From Flavobacterium sp. (GTDB taxonomy: Bacteria > Bacteroidota > Bacteroidia > Flavobacteriales > Flavobacteriaceae): DNA of 64,000 nucleotides. Under the pieces are notes generated by a model. It worked only from the letters and a program-made list of their open reading frames with translations. It searched no databases and was not told the DNA's origin. Shown piece by piece: positions 8,885 to 17,197 of this stretch. Each line of letters begins with the position of its first letter. The stretch's first letter is position 1. The translations under genes and the position numbers were made by a program. The stretch covers positions 62,001-126,000 of the forward strand of contig NZ_SEBR01000003.1 in the NCBI RefSeq assembly GCF_004295795.1, read 5' to 3'.

Positions 8885-9361
8885 ATGAAAAAGATTTTCC
8901 TGATTTTTTTGCTTCCGATTTTGTTCTCGTGCTCAAGTGACAGCGATTCTCCCGAAAGATTCACTTTGGACACAACGGTTCACCTCAAACTCCAAAACGC
9001 TTCGGGCGAGAATTTATTCAACACGCCAAATTTCAATCCCGACGATTTTCGCATTTTCAACATCATCGACGGTCAAGCCGAAGAAGTGAGCAACGGAAAT
9101 CTCGATTATCCAAGGAATTTCATGATGATCGAAGCCGAATCGGGAACGGTGATGCGACTGTTCCTGAACGACAACCAGCGCATGGAATTTCCGGAGACGA
9201 TCGTAAAATGGAACGCGACACAATCTGACACTTTGAGAGCCGGTTACAGACTGTCGACCTCGTCCATCATTATCGAAAAAGTCTGGCTTAACGGCGATTT
9301 GGTTTGGCAAGCGCCGGGCGCGAACCAAGCGCTGGCCCGCGAAATCACAATCGTGAAATAA
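8885..9361 (+). CDS. Lipoprotein of unknown function, 158 residues
   Basis: The lipoprotein signal MKKIFLIFLLPILFSC is followed by an acidic Ser/Asp linker (SSDSDSPE) common in Bacteroidota surface lipoproteins. The rest looks like an all-beta domain (TLDTTVHLKLQNASGENLF, SIIIEKVWLNGDLVW). I recognise no family. A -7-like TACATTTG at 8858-8865 overlaps the preceding terminator and could serve as its promoter. A terminator hairpin follows at 9363-9389. Confidence 0.7.
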   Translation: MKKIFLIFLLPILFSCSSDSDSPERFTLDTTVHLKLQNASGENLFNTPNFNPDDFRIFNIIDGQAEEVSNGNLDYPRNFMMIEAESGTVMRLFLNDNQRMEFPETIVKWNATQSDTLRAGYRLSTSSIIIEKVWLNGDLVWQAPGANQALAREITIVK

Positions 9362-9362
9362 A

Positions 9363-9389
9363 AAAGTCCCGTCGAACTAACAGGACTTT
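9363..9389. terminator. Hairpin between convergent lipoprotein genes
   Basis: AAAGTCC (9363-9369) pairs with GGACTTT (9383-9389). A/T runs on both sides are short, so it may work weakly in both directions between the genes ending at 9361 and 9419. Confidence 0.5.
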
Positions 9390-9418
9390 CCACCTATTCT
9401 AAAAAAGTCAGGCCTTGA

Positions 9419-9958
9419 TCACTTTGAGCCGACCAATTTCTGCAATTCGTCAAATTCCCCCGATTTCCCGAAATTTTCCGGACTGTATCGCATTCCTACG
9501 ATCTGTGCTTTTTTGCAGTTGAAGTCGATTTTTGCCACACCCACGATTTTTCCTTTTCCGCGAAACACTAGCACATCGGCGTAAATCGCTTTGCAGTTTG
9601 CCGACTCGGCGACAGTTTCTTTTGGTGTTTTTTGCGAGAAAAGTTTGGAGATTTCAGCGTTTTTTGAAGCCTCGATCTCATGTTGGCTGAATTCGAGAAT
9701 CGACATATTTTTCACGAAAAGCGTATCGGCCGGATTCACCGGAACATTTCCTGTCACGATCTGTATCAAACCGAGATCGTTTCGCGATTTTTCAGGCTTG
9801 TCGTACAAAGTGTCGAGGTATTGACGCGAAATTTCCTTGTGATAATGGACGACTTTGTCGAAAATGAAAAAAGGTTGGTCGCCGGCGGCAGTCTCGGTTT
9901 TTTCCTGTTTGCAAGAAGCGAAAACAACGGCGATCAAAAGTAGTACGATGCGTTTCAT
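9419..9958 (-). CDS. Lipoprotein of unknown function, 179 residues
   Basis: The signal MKRIVLLLIAVVFASC gives a lipoprotein with the lipid on Cys16. The mature part has a conserved-looking segment VVHYHKEISRQYLDTLYDKP and a C-terminal half with several beta strands (VLVFRGKGKIVGVAKIDF). Two cysteines (ANCKAIY and FNCKKAQ) might form a disulfide in the periplasm. I recognise no family. It is convergent with the lipoprotein at 8885 and divergent from the aldo/keto reductase at 10088. Confidence 0.7.
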   Translation of the reverse strand: MKRIVLLLIAVVFASCKQEKTETAAGDQPFFIFDKVVHYHKEISRQYLDTLYDKPEKSRNDLGLIQIVTGNVPVNPADTLFVKNMSILEFSQHEIEASKNAEISKLFSQKTPKETVAESANCKAIYADVLVFRGKGKIVGVAKIDFNCKKAQIVGMRYSPENFGKSGEFDELQKLVGSK

Positions 9959-10087
9959 AAGTTGGAATTTTGCCTAAAGTTAGGAATTATCGGGACAAAA
10001 ATGCAGTGCCAAAAAAACGTTATTGACCGAAATCTGCTAGTAATTTCAAACCTCGCGTCGTAATTTTAAACGAAACGACACAACCTC

Positions 10088-11209
10088 ATGAATACAAGAC
10101 GCACATTTTTGACACAAACTTCGCTCGCGGCGGCGGCTCTCGCGGCAAAACCGTTCGAAAGTCTGGCAATGGATAGGGAGAAACCGCAAATCTTAGCTTT
10201 CGGATCGACCTCGGAAGAAGATTTCAAACTGGTCAGAAACTTCGGAATTGGTGGCGTGGCGGCGGGAAACGGCTTTCACGAAAATCCCGACGGACAAATC
10301 CAGAAAACGCTCGAAGCCGCATGGAACGCGGGAGTTCGCTATTACGACACCTCGCCATTTTACGGTTTCGGGTTGAGCGAAAGACGAATGGGCCATTTCC
10401 TGTTCGGGAAAAAGCGAGAGGAATTCGTGCTTTCGACCAAAGTGGGTCGTGTGTTCAAAACCGATCCGAATTATAAAAAAGACCCGAAAAGCCTGTGGTT
10501 CGGACAACTCAACTTCAAGTTCGAGTATGATTATTCGGCTTCCGGCATAAGACGTTCGATCGAAGACAGCTTGCAACGCCTCGGACTTTCGTCGATCGAC
10601 ACCGTTTTCATACACGATCTTTCGCCAGACAACGCCGACATGGGCGAAAAATGGAAAGACTATTTCGAGATCGCCAAAAAAGGAGCGTTTCCGGAATTGA
10701 CGAAAATGCGCGAAGAAGGCCTCATAAAATCGTGGGGATTGGGCGTGAATACACCACAGCCGATTCTCGAAGCGCTAAAAGTTTCCGATCCCGACGTAAT
10801 GCTGGTCGCGACCCAATATTCGCTCGCCGTTCACGAACCGGCTTTGCACGAACTGTTTCCGGCCATGCAGAAAAAAGGCGTCAAAGCCGTGATTGGCGCG
10901 CCATTGAACGCCGGTTTCCTCGCCGGACGCGACCGTTTCAACTATGGCCCAAAAATTCCGCAGGAAATGCTCGGGAAACGCAAGAAGATGCAAGTTGTCG
11001 CTGACAAGCACAAAGTAGATTTGCGGTCTGCAGCTTTGCAATTTTCCGCATCGCATCCGGTCGTCGCAGCTGTGATTCCGGGAGCGAGTACGCCTGAACA
11101 AGCACTCGCGAACGCCAAATCCATGACCGATGTGATTCCGTCGGCGTTTTGGGATGATCTGAAAAGTCAGGATTTGATTTCAAAAGACGCACCTGTTCCG
11201 AAGAAATAG
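10088..11209 (+). CDS. Tat-signal aldo/keto reductase
   Basis: A 373-residue protein. The N-terminus MNTRRTFLTQTSLAAAALAA is a twin-arginine (Tat) signal, so this oxidoreductase should be exported folded. Residues about 45-360 are an aldo/keto reductase TIM barrel of the D-threo-aldose / pyridoxal dehydrogenase branch. The catalytic tetrad is intact: D87 and Y92 in YYDTSPFYGFGLSER, K118 in STKVGR, H176 in VFIHD. The C-terminal VIPGASTPEQALANAKS segment is the usual cofactor-binding loop. Most relatives are cytoplasmic and use NAD(P), which makes a Tat-exported form notable because the cofactor is normally not free in the periplasm. It ends at a strong terminator shared with the convergent GH3 gene. 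Confidence 0.85.
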   Translation: MNTRRTFLTQTSLAAAALAAKPFESLAMDREKPQILAFGSTSEEDFKLVRNFGIGGVAAGNGFHENPDGQIQKTLEAAWNAGVRYYDTSPFYGFGLSERRMGHFLFGKKREEFVLSTKVGRVFKTDPNYKKDPKSLWFGQLNFKFEYDYSASGIRRSIEDSLQRLGLSSIDTVFIHDLSPDNADMGEKWKDYFEIAKKGAFPELTKMREEGLIKSWGLGVNTPQPILEALKVSDPDVMLVATQYSLAVHEPALHELFPAMQKKGVKAVIGAPLNAGFLAGRDRFNYGPKIPQEMLGKRKKMQVVADKHKVDLRSAALQFSASHPVVAAVIPGASTPEQALANAKSMTDVIPSAFWDDLKSQDLISKDAPVPKK

Positions 11210-11233
11210 AGCAAAAAACGAAATCCACCAAAC

Positions 11234-11264
11234 AAAAAAAGGTGTCTTGTACGGACACCTTTTT
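11234..11264. terminator. Bidirectional intrinsic terminator
   Basis: GGTGTC (11241-11246) pairs with GACACC (11254-11259), with an A-run before and a T-run after. It can therefore terminate both the aldo/keto reductase gene and the leftward GH3 gene. Confidence 0.8.
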
Positions 11265-11306
11265 CCCCTTTCGGGAGCGCTAACCTTATCAGAAATGCTA
11301 TAGCGT

Positions 11307-13526
11307 TTATTGTAACGTGAATTTCACTTTTGATTTTATGTTCGTGGACGAAGCACCGATAATCGCCTCGAAATCGCCAGGTTCGGCGACCCAATCGTGT
11401 TTTTTGTCGTCGAAATAACTCAACGCCGATTTGTCGATCGTGATCGAAACAGTCTTGGTTTCTCCGGCTTTCAGGCTCACTTTTTCGAAGCCTTTCAATT
11501 CTTTGATAGGACGCGGAAGCGACGATTTGAGATCGGAAATATAAAGTTGCACGATTTCCGAACCTTCGCGTTTTCCGGTGTTTTTGACAGAAACGGTAAA
11601 CGTGATTTTGTCCGATACGGATAGTTTCGACTTGTCAGCCATGACTTTTCCGTATTCGAAAGTCGTGTAGCTCAATCCATGTCCGAACGGGAACAAAGCC
11701 TTGATTTTCTGTTGGTCGTTCCATTTGTAGCCGTAAAAAAGGCCTTCTTTGTAGTTCACGGTTTTTCCGCCAGGGAATTCTCCGACAGAATGAGCCGCGA
11801 CGTCTGACAATTTCACAGGGAAAGTGAACGTGATTTTTCCTGATGGATTCACGTCTCCGACCAAAACTTCGGCCAAAGCATTACCTGATTCCGTGCCCAA
11901 AAACCAACCTTGCACGATCGACGGAACTTCGTTGACCCAAGGCATCGCCACGGCGTTCCCGGAAATGTTCACGAAAACCGTGTTCTTATTCACTTTCGCG
12001 ATCTCGCGGATCAAATTGTCCTGATTGTACGGCAACTCGAGGCCTTTTCTGTCATTTCCTTCCGAATCCTGAAAATCCGATTTGTTGAGTCCGCCGAAGA
12101 TAATTACGTAGTCGGCAGATTTCGCGACGTTTTTCGCCTCGGCCAACAATTCCGCAGCCGAACGCGTTTCTTTCAAGTTTTGTCCGGTGACCACGCCGTT
12201 GTAATCGCCGCTCGCATCACCAACATAACCGCGGGCATAGACGATTTCGGCCTCTTTCCCGACGCGTTTCTTCAATCCGTCGAGCGGAGAAGTTTCGTAA
12301 AGTGCTTTCAACGAAGAACTTCCGCCGCCTACAGTCATCATCTTGACCGCGTTTTCACCGATTACAGCAATTTTCTTGGTTTTCTTGAGATCGATCGGAA
12401 GCACGTTCTTGTCGTTTTTCAAAAGCACGATGCCTTCTTCGGCGATCTTGCGTCCGGCCAAGGCGTGTTCCTGGGTTGCGAACGACCCAAACGGACGATT
12501 TCTGTCCATAGTAGTTCTTAGCGACAAACGCAGCACGCGACGCACTTTGTCGTCCAGTTCCTTCGTTCCGATTTCGCCTTTCTTGATCATTTCCAAGTAA
12601 GGACGCGCGAGGTAATAACCGTCGTAAGCGTTCGATTTTCCCCAAGCCAAACCATCTGTCCAACTTCCAAATTCCATGTCGAGTCCGTTCGTGATGGCTT
12701 GTTTCACATCGTGGACGCCGCCCCAATCTGAGATCACGACGCCGTCAAATTTCCATTCGCCTTTGAGAACATCGTTGAGCAAATATTGGTTGTGGCACAA
12801 ATGCTGTCCTTTGTATTTGTTGTATGCACCCATGATCGCCCACGCATTTCCGTCGATTACGGCCGCTTTGAACGCTGGTAAATACACTTCATACAACGTT
12901 CTGTCGTCTACGATCACGTCGACGCCGTGTCTTTCAGTTTCCTGATTGTTCAGCGCGAAATGTTTTACGCAAGCCGCCACGCCGTTCATTTGCACGCCTT
13001 TCACGTAAGGCACGACCATTTGTCCGGAGAGAAAAGGATCTTCGCCCATGTATTCGAAATTGCGTCCGTTCAAAGGCGAGCGGTAAATATTCACACCTGG
13101 CCCGAGAAGTACATTCTTGTTTCTGTAACGCGCTTCTTCCCCGATCGATTTTCCATAAAGGGAAGACAAATCGCGGTTCCAGGTTGCGGCCAGGCAAGTC
13201 AAGGCCGGGAATGCGATACACGAATCGTTTGTCCAATTGGCTTGATCCCATTCGTCCCATTTTACTTCAGAGCGGATTCCGTGCGGGCCGTCGGTCATCC
13301 AGTTTTCAGGAATTCCGAGACGTTCCACGCCCGGAGACGAGAACTTCGATTGTGCGTGTATGATCGCGATTTTTTCCTCGAGTGTCATGCGCTTCAAAGC
13401 GTCTTCCACTCGAATTTCCAAAGATTTGGTGTCGTCGAGATAAACCGGTTTTTGGGTTTGGGCGCCGATGTTCTGCAACGCAAGAAACGCCAAGAATCCG
13501 GCAAAAATGATTCGTTTGATTGTCAT
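11307..13526 (-). CDS. Glycoside hydrolase family 3 beta-glucosidase
   Basis: A 739-residue exported GH3 enzyme. The signal peptide ends near LALQNIGAQ (residue 23). The TIM-barrel domain carries KHF (188-190) and the nucleophile Asp267 in GVVISDWGGVHD. The second alpha/beta domain begins near EEGIVLLKNDKNVLPI and contains the VGGGSSSL loop. A C-terminal Fn3-like domain (about residues 640-735) has NTGKREGSEIVQLYI. GH3 enzymes release terminal glucose or other sugars from beta-glycosides, and the exact linkage is not predictable. A -7-like TACTTTCG (13550-13557, reverse) and a palindrome at 13579-13594 lie upstream. The next gene upstream encodes a DUF6377-type regulator, which may control it (inference). 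Confidence 0.9.
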   Translation of the reverse strand: MTIKRIIFAGFLAFLALQNIGAQTQKPVYLDDTKSLEIRVEDALKRMTLEEKIAIIHAQSKFSSPGVERLGIPENWMTDGPHGIRSEVKWDEWDQANWTNDSCIAFPALTCLAATWNRDLSSLYGKSIGEEARYRNKNVLLGPGVNIYRSPLNGRNFEYMGEDPFLSGQMVVPYVKGVQMNGVAACVKHFALNNQETERHGVDVIVDDRTLYEVYLPAFKAAVIDGNAWAIMGAYNKYKGQHLCHNQYLLNDVLKGEWKFDGVVISDWGGVHDVKQAITNGLDMEFGSWTDGLAWGKSNAYDGYYLARPYLEMIKKGEIGTKELDDKVRRVLRLSLRTTMDRNRPFGSFATQEHALAGRKIAEEGIVLLKNDKNVLPIDLKKTKKIAVIGENAVKMMTVGGGSSSLKALYETSPLDGLKKRVGKEAEIVYARGYVGDASGDYNGVVTGQNLKETRSAAELLAEAKNVAKSADYVIIFGGLNKSDFQDSEGNDRKGLELPYNQDNLIREIAKVNKNTVFVNISGNAVAMPWVNEVPSIVQGWFLGTESGNALAEVLVGDVNPSGKITFTFPVKLSDVAAHSVGEFPGGKTVNYKEGLFYGYKWNDQQKIKALFPFGHGLSYTTFEYGKVMADKSKLSVSDKITFTVSVKNTGKREGSEIVQLYISDLKSSLPRPIKELKGFEKVSLKAGETKTVSITIDKSALSYFDDKKHDWVAEPGDFEAIIGASSTNIKSKVKFTLQ

Positions 13527-13549
13527 ATCGTAGAATGTTAGTTGGCTCG

Positions 13550-13557
13550 CGAAAGTA
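13550..13557 (-). promoter_or_regulatory. -7-like box (TACTTTCG) of the GH3 gene
   Basis: TACTTTCG on the reverse strand fits the TAnnTT(T/C)G pattern of this window. It lies 24 bases upstream of the GH3 start. No TTG is found at -33, which fits an activator-dependent promoter. The same box precedes the M1 aminopeptidase gene (36642-36649). Confidence 0.35.
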
Positions 13558-13578
13558 ATAAGCCTTTCGCTTTGTAAA

Positions 13579-13594
13579 ACTATAACGATATAGT
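13579..13594. promoter_or_regulatory. Palindrome upstream of the GH3 gene
   Basis: ACTATA-ACGA-TATAGT is a perfect 6-4-6 inverted repeat. It sits just upstream of the -33 region of the GH3 promoter, where an activator would bind. Confidence 0.35.
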
Positions 13595-13708
13595 GACTTT
13601 ATGTGATTGTAATCTGAAAAAGTAGTACGTTAAATTATTCAAGATTCTGAAAAACAGTTTATTGTATTTTAAAAAATCTGTAAAAAAGTAGTAGGATTTT
13701 TGCCGATG

Positions 13709-15331
13709 TTAAGCTGTCGTATTGGCATTTCCGATGTTCATCACCATCGTTTCGAACTCATCGCGAGATACCGCCGACTTGTTTCGGGCGCGCGTCCGGT
13801 AGTTGTAGATCGTACTGATCGAGTAGCGCAGGAAAGCCGCGATTTTCACGCTGTCAGTAATGCCCAGACGAATCAGCGCAAAGATTCGCAATTCGGTGTT
13901 CAACAGTTCTGCGGGCTTTAGCGAAATCTGTTCATCGGGAATCAAAAGCGTGTTGAAATCCCTGACGAAAGTCGGATACAGATTCAGGAAAATCGTGTCG
14001 AAATTCCGATACAATTCCTCGAGTTCATTCTCGACCAAAGTGTTCGATTTGAGCACCGACAACAATTCGTCAAACTGCTTGGCGGTCGCCTTTTTGTTGA
14101 GCATTTTGCGATAGCTTTCAAGCTTGTTGATGTAACTCGAGCACATGTCGAAAAATTGGGCAATGTATTCTTCTTTGACGTGATTGGCTTCGGACAATTC
14201 GGAGTTGCGCAGTTGCAATTCCTGGTTTGTTCGCGAAATGTCCGAATTGAGGAAAGTCAGCTTTTTGCCCGATGCATCGAGCTTTACGCGAATTTTGGCC
14301 AGCTTGCGCATCTGGATCAAAACGTATCCGATGGCAATCAGCAGCAAAACCGACAAAACCGAAATCAACGTCAGGTAAAGCGTCAATTGCTCGTTTCGCT
14401 TGGTTTCCTTTTCCTGATAAGCCGTGTTTATGATCGAATAAAACTCCGAAATCTTGACCGTTCTGAATTTGGCGTTGCAAAAAGTAGCGTCCTCGATCGC
14501 CGATTTCGTGTAACGGTAAGCTTTGTCAATGTCACCTTTCGCAAAGAAAATGAGCGCCAAAGTTTGAGCCGATGCATTGTCCTTGACCGCACTTTTGACA
14601 TCGGCCGTTGCCGAACGCGCGTAGTATTGCGTGGCCAATTCGCGATTGCCTTGCGCCCAGAAAATGTCTCCGAGCAAATACGAGATCATCGCAAAATCTG
14701 GAGAATCGGGTTTGACATTCTTGAGCAAAGGCTCGAGCGATTGCCGCGCCAAATCGTAATGTTTGAGTGAAATATTCTTTTGGGAAAGGTTAATGACATA
14801 CTTGAGACTTTTCTTGTTCAAGACCGAAAGCAGCGAATCGCGGTACGTTTCGACATATTTGACATAGTGTCCGTCGAGGCTGTGCGTGGCATAATGCTCG
14901 AAAAACTGGCTGTAATTTTCGTAATAATCCGGGAGAAGTTCGGGCGCGAGTTTCTTCGGATCCAATGATTTCAGAAGCAATTCAGATTCCCTGAACAAAC
15001 CCGAAGACGAATAAAGATTGGCCAGTTGGATTGTTGAGGCATCGATAAAGTCCTTGCTGTTCTTTTCCTTGGCCAGCGTCAAGTTGCGTTTGATGAAGTA
15101 AATCGCAGAATCGAGTCGGAACTTGCGATATTCCTCATACATCGCCTTGTTGTAGTAATATTCCTGAAGTTGCCCGAGGTCGCGGCCAAGTTCTGCGATG
15201 CGATGGCGCTTTTGTTTGTCGTAGATCGGTTTGTCGGCGATGGCGTTGTCCAAAGTAGAAAATACCGAATCGTTTTGGGCAGAAACGGCAAAATTCAAAA
15301 GCAGCAAAAAGAGTGAAAAGGAAATTCGCAT
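13709..15331 (-). CDS. Membrane TPR/HTH regulator, DUF6377 type
   Basis: A 540-residue protein. A signal peptide (MRISFSLFLLLLNFAVSAQ) is followed by about 290 residues of helical, TPR-like repeats, for example YYNKAMYEEYRKFRLDSAIY and YLLGDIFWAQGNRELATQYY. One membrane segment follows (about 323-345, LTLYLTLISVLSVLLLIAIG), then a coiled coil, then a C-terminal LuxR-like helix-turn-helix: GITDSVKIAAFLRYSISTIY, then NYRTRARNK (about 495-523). The layout matches Bacteroidota DUF6377 regulators, which are thought to sense a signal outside and bind DNA inside. The likely target is the adjacent GH3 gene (inference). A TACCTTTG box ends six bases before the ATG, suggesting a nearly leaderless transcript. 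Confidence 0.75.
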   Translation of the reverse strand: MRISFSLFLLLLNFAVSAQNDSVFSTLDNAIADKPIYDKQKRHRIAELGRDLGQLQEYYYNKAMYEEYRKFRLDSAIYFIKRNLTLAKEKNSKDFIDASTIQLANLYSSSGLFRESELLLKSLDPKKLAPELLPDYYENYSQFFEHYATHSLDGHYVKYVETYRDSLLSVLNKKSLKYVINLSQKNISLKHYDLARQSLEPLLKNVKPDSPDFAMISYLLGDIFWAQGNRELATQYYARSATADVKSAVKDNASAQTLALIFFAKGDIDKAYRYTKSAIEDATFCNAKFRTVKISEFYSIINTAYQEKETKRNEQLTLYLTLISVLSVLLLIAIGYVLIQMRKLAKIRVKLDASGKKLTFLNSDISRTNQELQLRNSELSEANHVKEEYIAQFFDMCSSYINKLESYRKMLNKKATAKQFDELLSVLKSNTLVENELEELYRNFDTIFLNLYPTFVRDFNTLLIPDEQISLKPAELLNTELRIFALIRLGITDSVKIAAFLRYSISTIYNYRTRARNKSAVSRDEFETMVMNIGNANTTA

Positions 15332-15336
15332 CGTCC

Positions 15337-15344
15337 CAAAGGTA
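15337..15344 (-). promoter_or_regulatory. -7 box (TACCTTTG) of the DUF6377 regulator gene
   Basis: A perfect TAnnTTTG on the reverse strand whose 3' edge lies only 5 bases from the ATG. Transcription would begin at or next to the start codon. Confidence 0.4.
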
Positions 15345-15561
15345 GGATTTGTTGGAACAAGTTTTTAGTTTGGAAGCTGTCGGAAATCAGATTGTTGGCA
15401 AAAAACACCGTTTAACGAATTGGTTTTGAGGAAGTCGCATCCAAAGCAAAAATAAAATCCTGTACTTAAACGATTTCGTGCCGTATTTGCCAATTCGCTG
15501 TGAATTTTTTAACGAATTTTTAGAAAGTCGCGTTTTCCGATTTTATACTTTTGGCGGCATA

Positions 15562-15936
15562 ATGAGAGCTGCTATCCTTTTTGTCCAGTTGTGTTTTCTT
15601 CTTCTTTCGGGGAAGAATTACTATTTGGTGGCACAAAGTCAGGCCGGCCGCGCCCAAACGCATCTGGAACAGAATCACCGTCAGAAGTTCGTCAATCCGC
15701 AAGGGTATATTGGCGTTGACGACAGTTTCGATTCGGAAGAAGAGCATTCATTTGGCGACGATTTGTCAGATGTCTCGAAAGCGACGTTGCCAGATCTTGC
15801 GCTCGCCTCTCATTTCTACTACTTGCTCGCGACTCCGGAGCTTCTCAAAAATTCACACGACAATCCCGACGTCGTTGCGCCTCAACCGGGCAATTCCACT
15901 CCCAAGTACATCGTACAACGGGTTATCCGCATTTGA
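15562..15936 (+). CDS. Small exported protein upstream of the RND efflux operon
   Basis: I chose the ATG at 15562 because it gives a signal peptide (MRAAILFVQLCFLLLSGKNY), whereas the open frame further upstream shows none. The mature part, about 100 residues, is acidic (DDSFDSEEEHSFGDDLSD) and then has a hydrophobic-aromatic segment ALASHFYYLLATPELL. I recognise no family and see no clear metal-binding motif. It lies 157 bases upstream of the efflux adaptor on the same strand and may be co-transcribed. A TACTTTTG box (15546-15553) lies right before the ATG, so the message may be almost leaderless. A role with the pump is only suggested by position. Confidence 0.6.
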   Translation: MRAAILFVQLCFLLLSGKNYYLVAQSQAGRAQTHLEQNHRQKFVNPQGYIGVDDSFDSEEEHSFGDDLSDVSKATLPDLALASHFYYLLATPELLKNSHDNPDVVAPQPGNSTPKYIVQRVIRI

Positions 15937-16093
15937 TTTTATCCCCGCATCGGTCAACATTCTGACTTGTCTCGCGTAGGATGACTTTTCGTTTCTGCCT
16001 TTTCATGTTTTGGTTTTGACCGATTTTTTTTCGTGCAGCCGCACACAAATTGTTTCTGATTTATCCAAACATCCCATCACCAAATTCATTGAC

Positions 16094-17176
16094 ATGAAAA
16101 GAATCATCATGCTTATGGGCGCATTCGCGTCATTGGCAATCACAAGTTGTTCGTCCAAAACCGAGGAAAAGGTCGAAGAGGCGAAATTTACGGTAACCAG
16201 TCCGTTGGAAATCGACACGACTTTTACGAAAGAGTACGTTTCCCAAATCAAGTCGGTAAGAAACATCGAGATCAGAAGCCAGGAGAAAGGCTATCTGCAG
16301 AATATTTATGTGGATGAAGGCCAATTCGTCCAGGCCGGACAAGTGCTTTTCCGGATCATGCCAAAAATGTATCAAGCCGAATATCTAAAATCGGAAGCCG
16401 AAGCCAGAGCGGCCGAAGTCGAACTCCAGAACACAAAATTGCTCGCCGACAAAAACGTCGTCTCAAGAAACGAGCAAAAAGTCGCCCAAGCCAGACTGGA
16501 TCAGGCGAAAGCCGAAATGGCAATGGCCAAATTGCACCTTGGTTTCACTGAAATCCGCGCGCCTTTTGCCGGAACGATCGACAGAATCCCGAAAAAACTC
16601 GGAAGCTTGATAGACGAAGGTGAATTGCTCACGAGCTTGTCTGACAACACCAACATGTTCGCCTATTTCAACGTCTCCGAACCGGAATACATCGACTATA
16701 TGCAAAATGTGAAAGATCGTGGCGACGCGAACGTGACACTGCTTTTGGCAAACGGACAACCTTTGAAATACAAAGGAAAAGTCGAGGTGATCGAAGGAGA
16801 ATTCGACAACGAAACCGGAAACATCGCGTTTCGCGCCACTTTTCCGAACAACGACAAATTGCTGAGAAACGGTGAAACCGGAAAAGTCATGATGAACGTT
16901 CCGGTGAAAAATGCGCTGATCATTCCGCAGAAAGCCACTTATGAAATCCAGGACAAAAAGTTCGTGTTCGTGGTTGGGAACGACAACAAACTCACTTCAA
17001 AAGAGATCGAGATCACGGGCGATCTGCCAGACTTGTACGTCGTGAAAAGCGGCATCAAGGCCTCGGACAAAATCGTTTTGGAAGGCGTCCAGAAAGTGCG
17101 TGACGACGAAAAGATCGAGTACACTTTCGAAAAACCGAAAGACGTCATCGCCCATTTGAGACTCAAAGCCGAATAA
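16094..17176 (+). CDS. RND efflux periplasmic adaptor (membrane fusion lipoprotein)
   Basis: A 360-residue adaptor of an AcrAB/MexAB-type pump. The ATG at 16094 was preferred over the in-frame one at 16010 because it gives a lipoprotein signal ending in LAITSC. The lipoyl half-motifs appear as NIYVDEGQFVQAGQVLFRI and LGFTEIRAPFAGTIDRIPKK, separated by a coiled-coil hairpin (EYLKSEAEARAAEVELQNTK). The beta-barrel and membrane-proximal parts follow (VSEPEYIDYM, IPQKATYEI). It links the inner-membrane pump to the outer-membrane channel. It is 21 bases upstream of the pump gene, so the three genes form an operon. Confidence 0.9.
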   Translation: MKRIIMLMGAFASLAITSCSSKTEEKVEEAKFTVTSPLEIDTTFTKEYVSQIKSVRNIEIRSQEKGYLQNIYVDEGQFVQAGQVLFRIMPKMYQAEYLKSEAEARAAEVELQNTKLLADKNVVSRNEQKVAQARLDQAKAEMAMAKLHLGFTEIRAPFAGTIDRIPKKLGSLIDEGELLTSLSDNTNMFAYFNVSEPEYIDYMQNVKDRGDANVTLLLANGQPLKYKGKVEVIEGEFDNETGNIAFRATFPNNDKLLRNGETGKVMMNVPVKNALIIPQKATYEIQDKKFVFVVGNDNKLTSKEIEITGDLPDLYVVKSGIKASDKIVLEGVQKVRDDEKIEYTFEKPKDVIAHLRLKAE

Positions 17177-17197
17177 GCAACCTAAAACAAGAATCTT

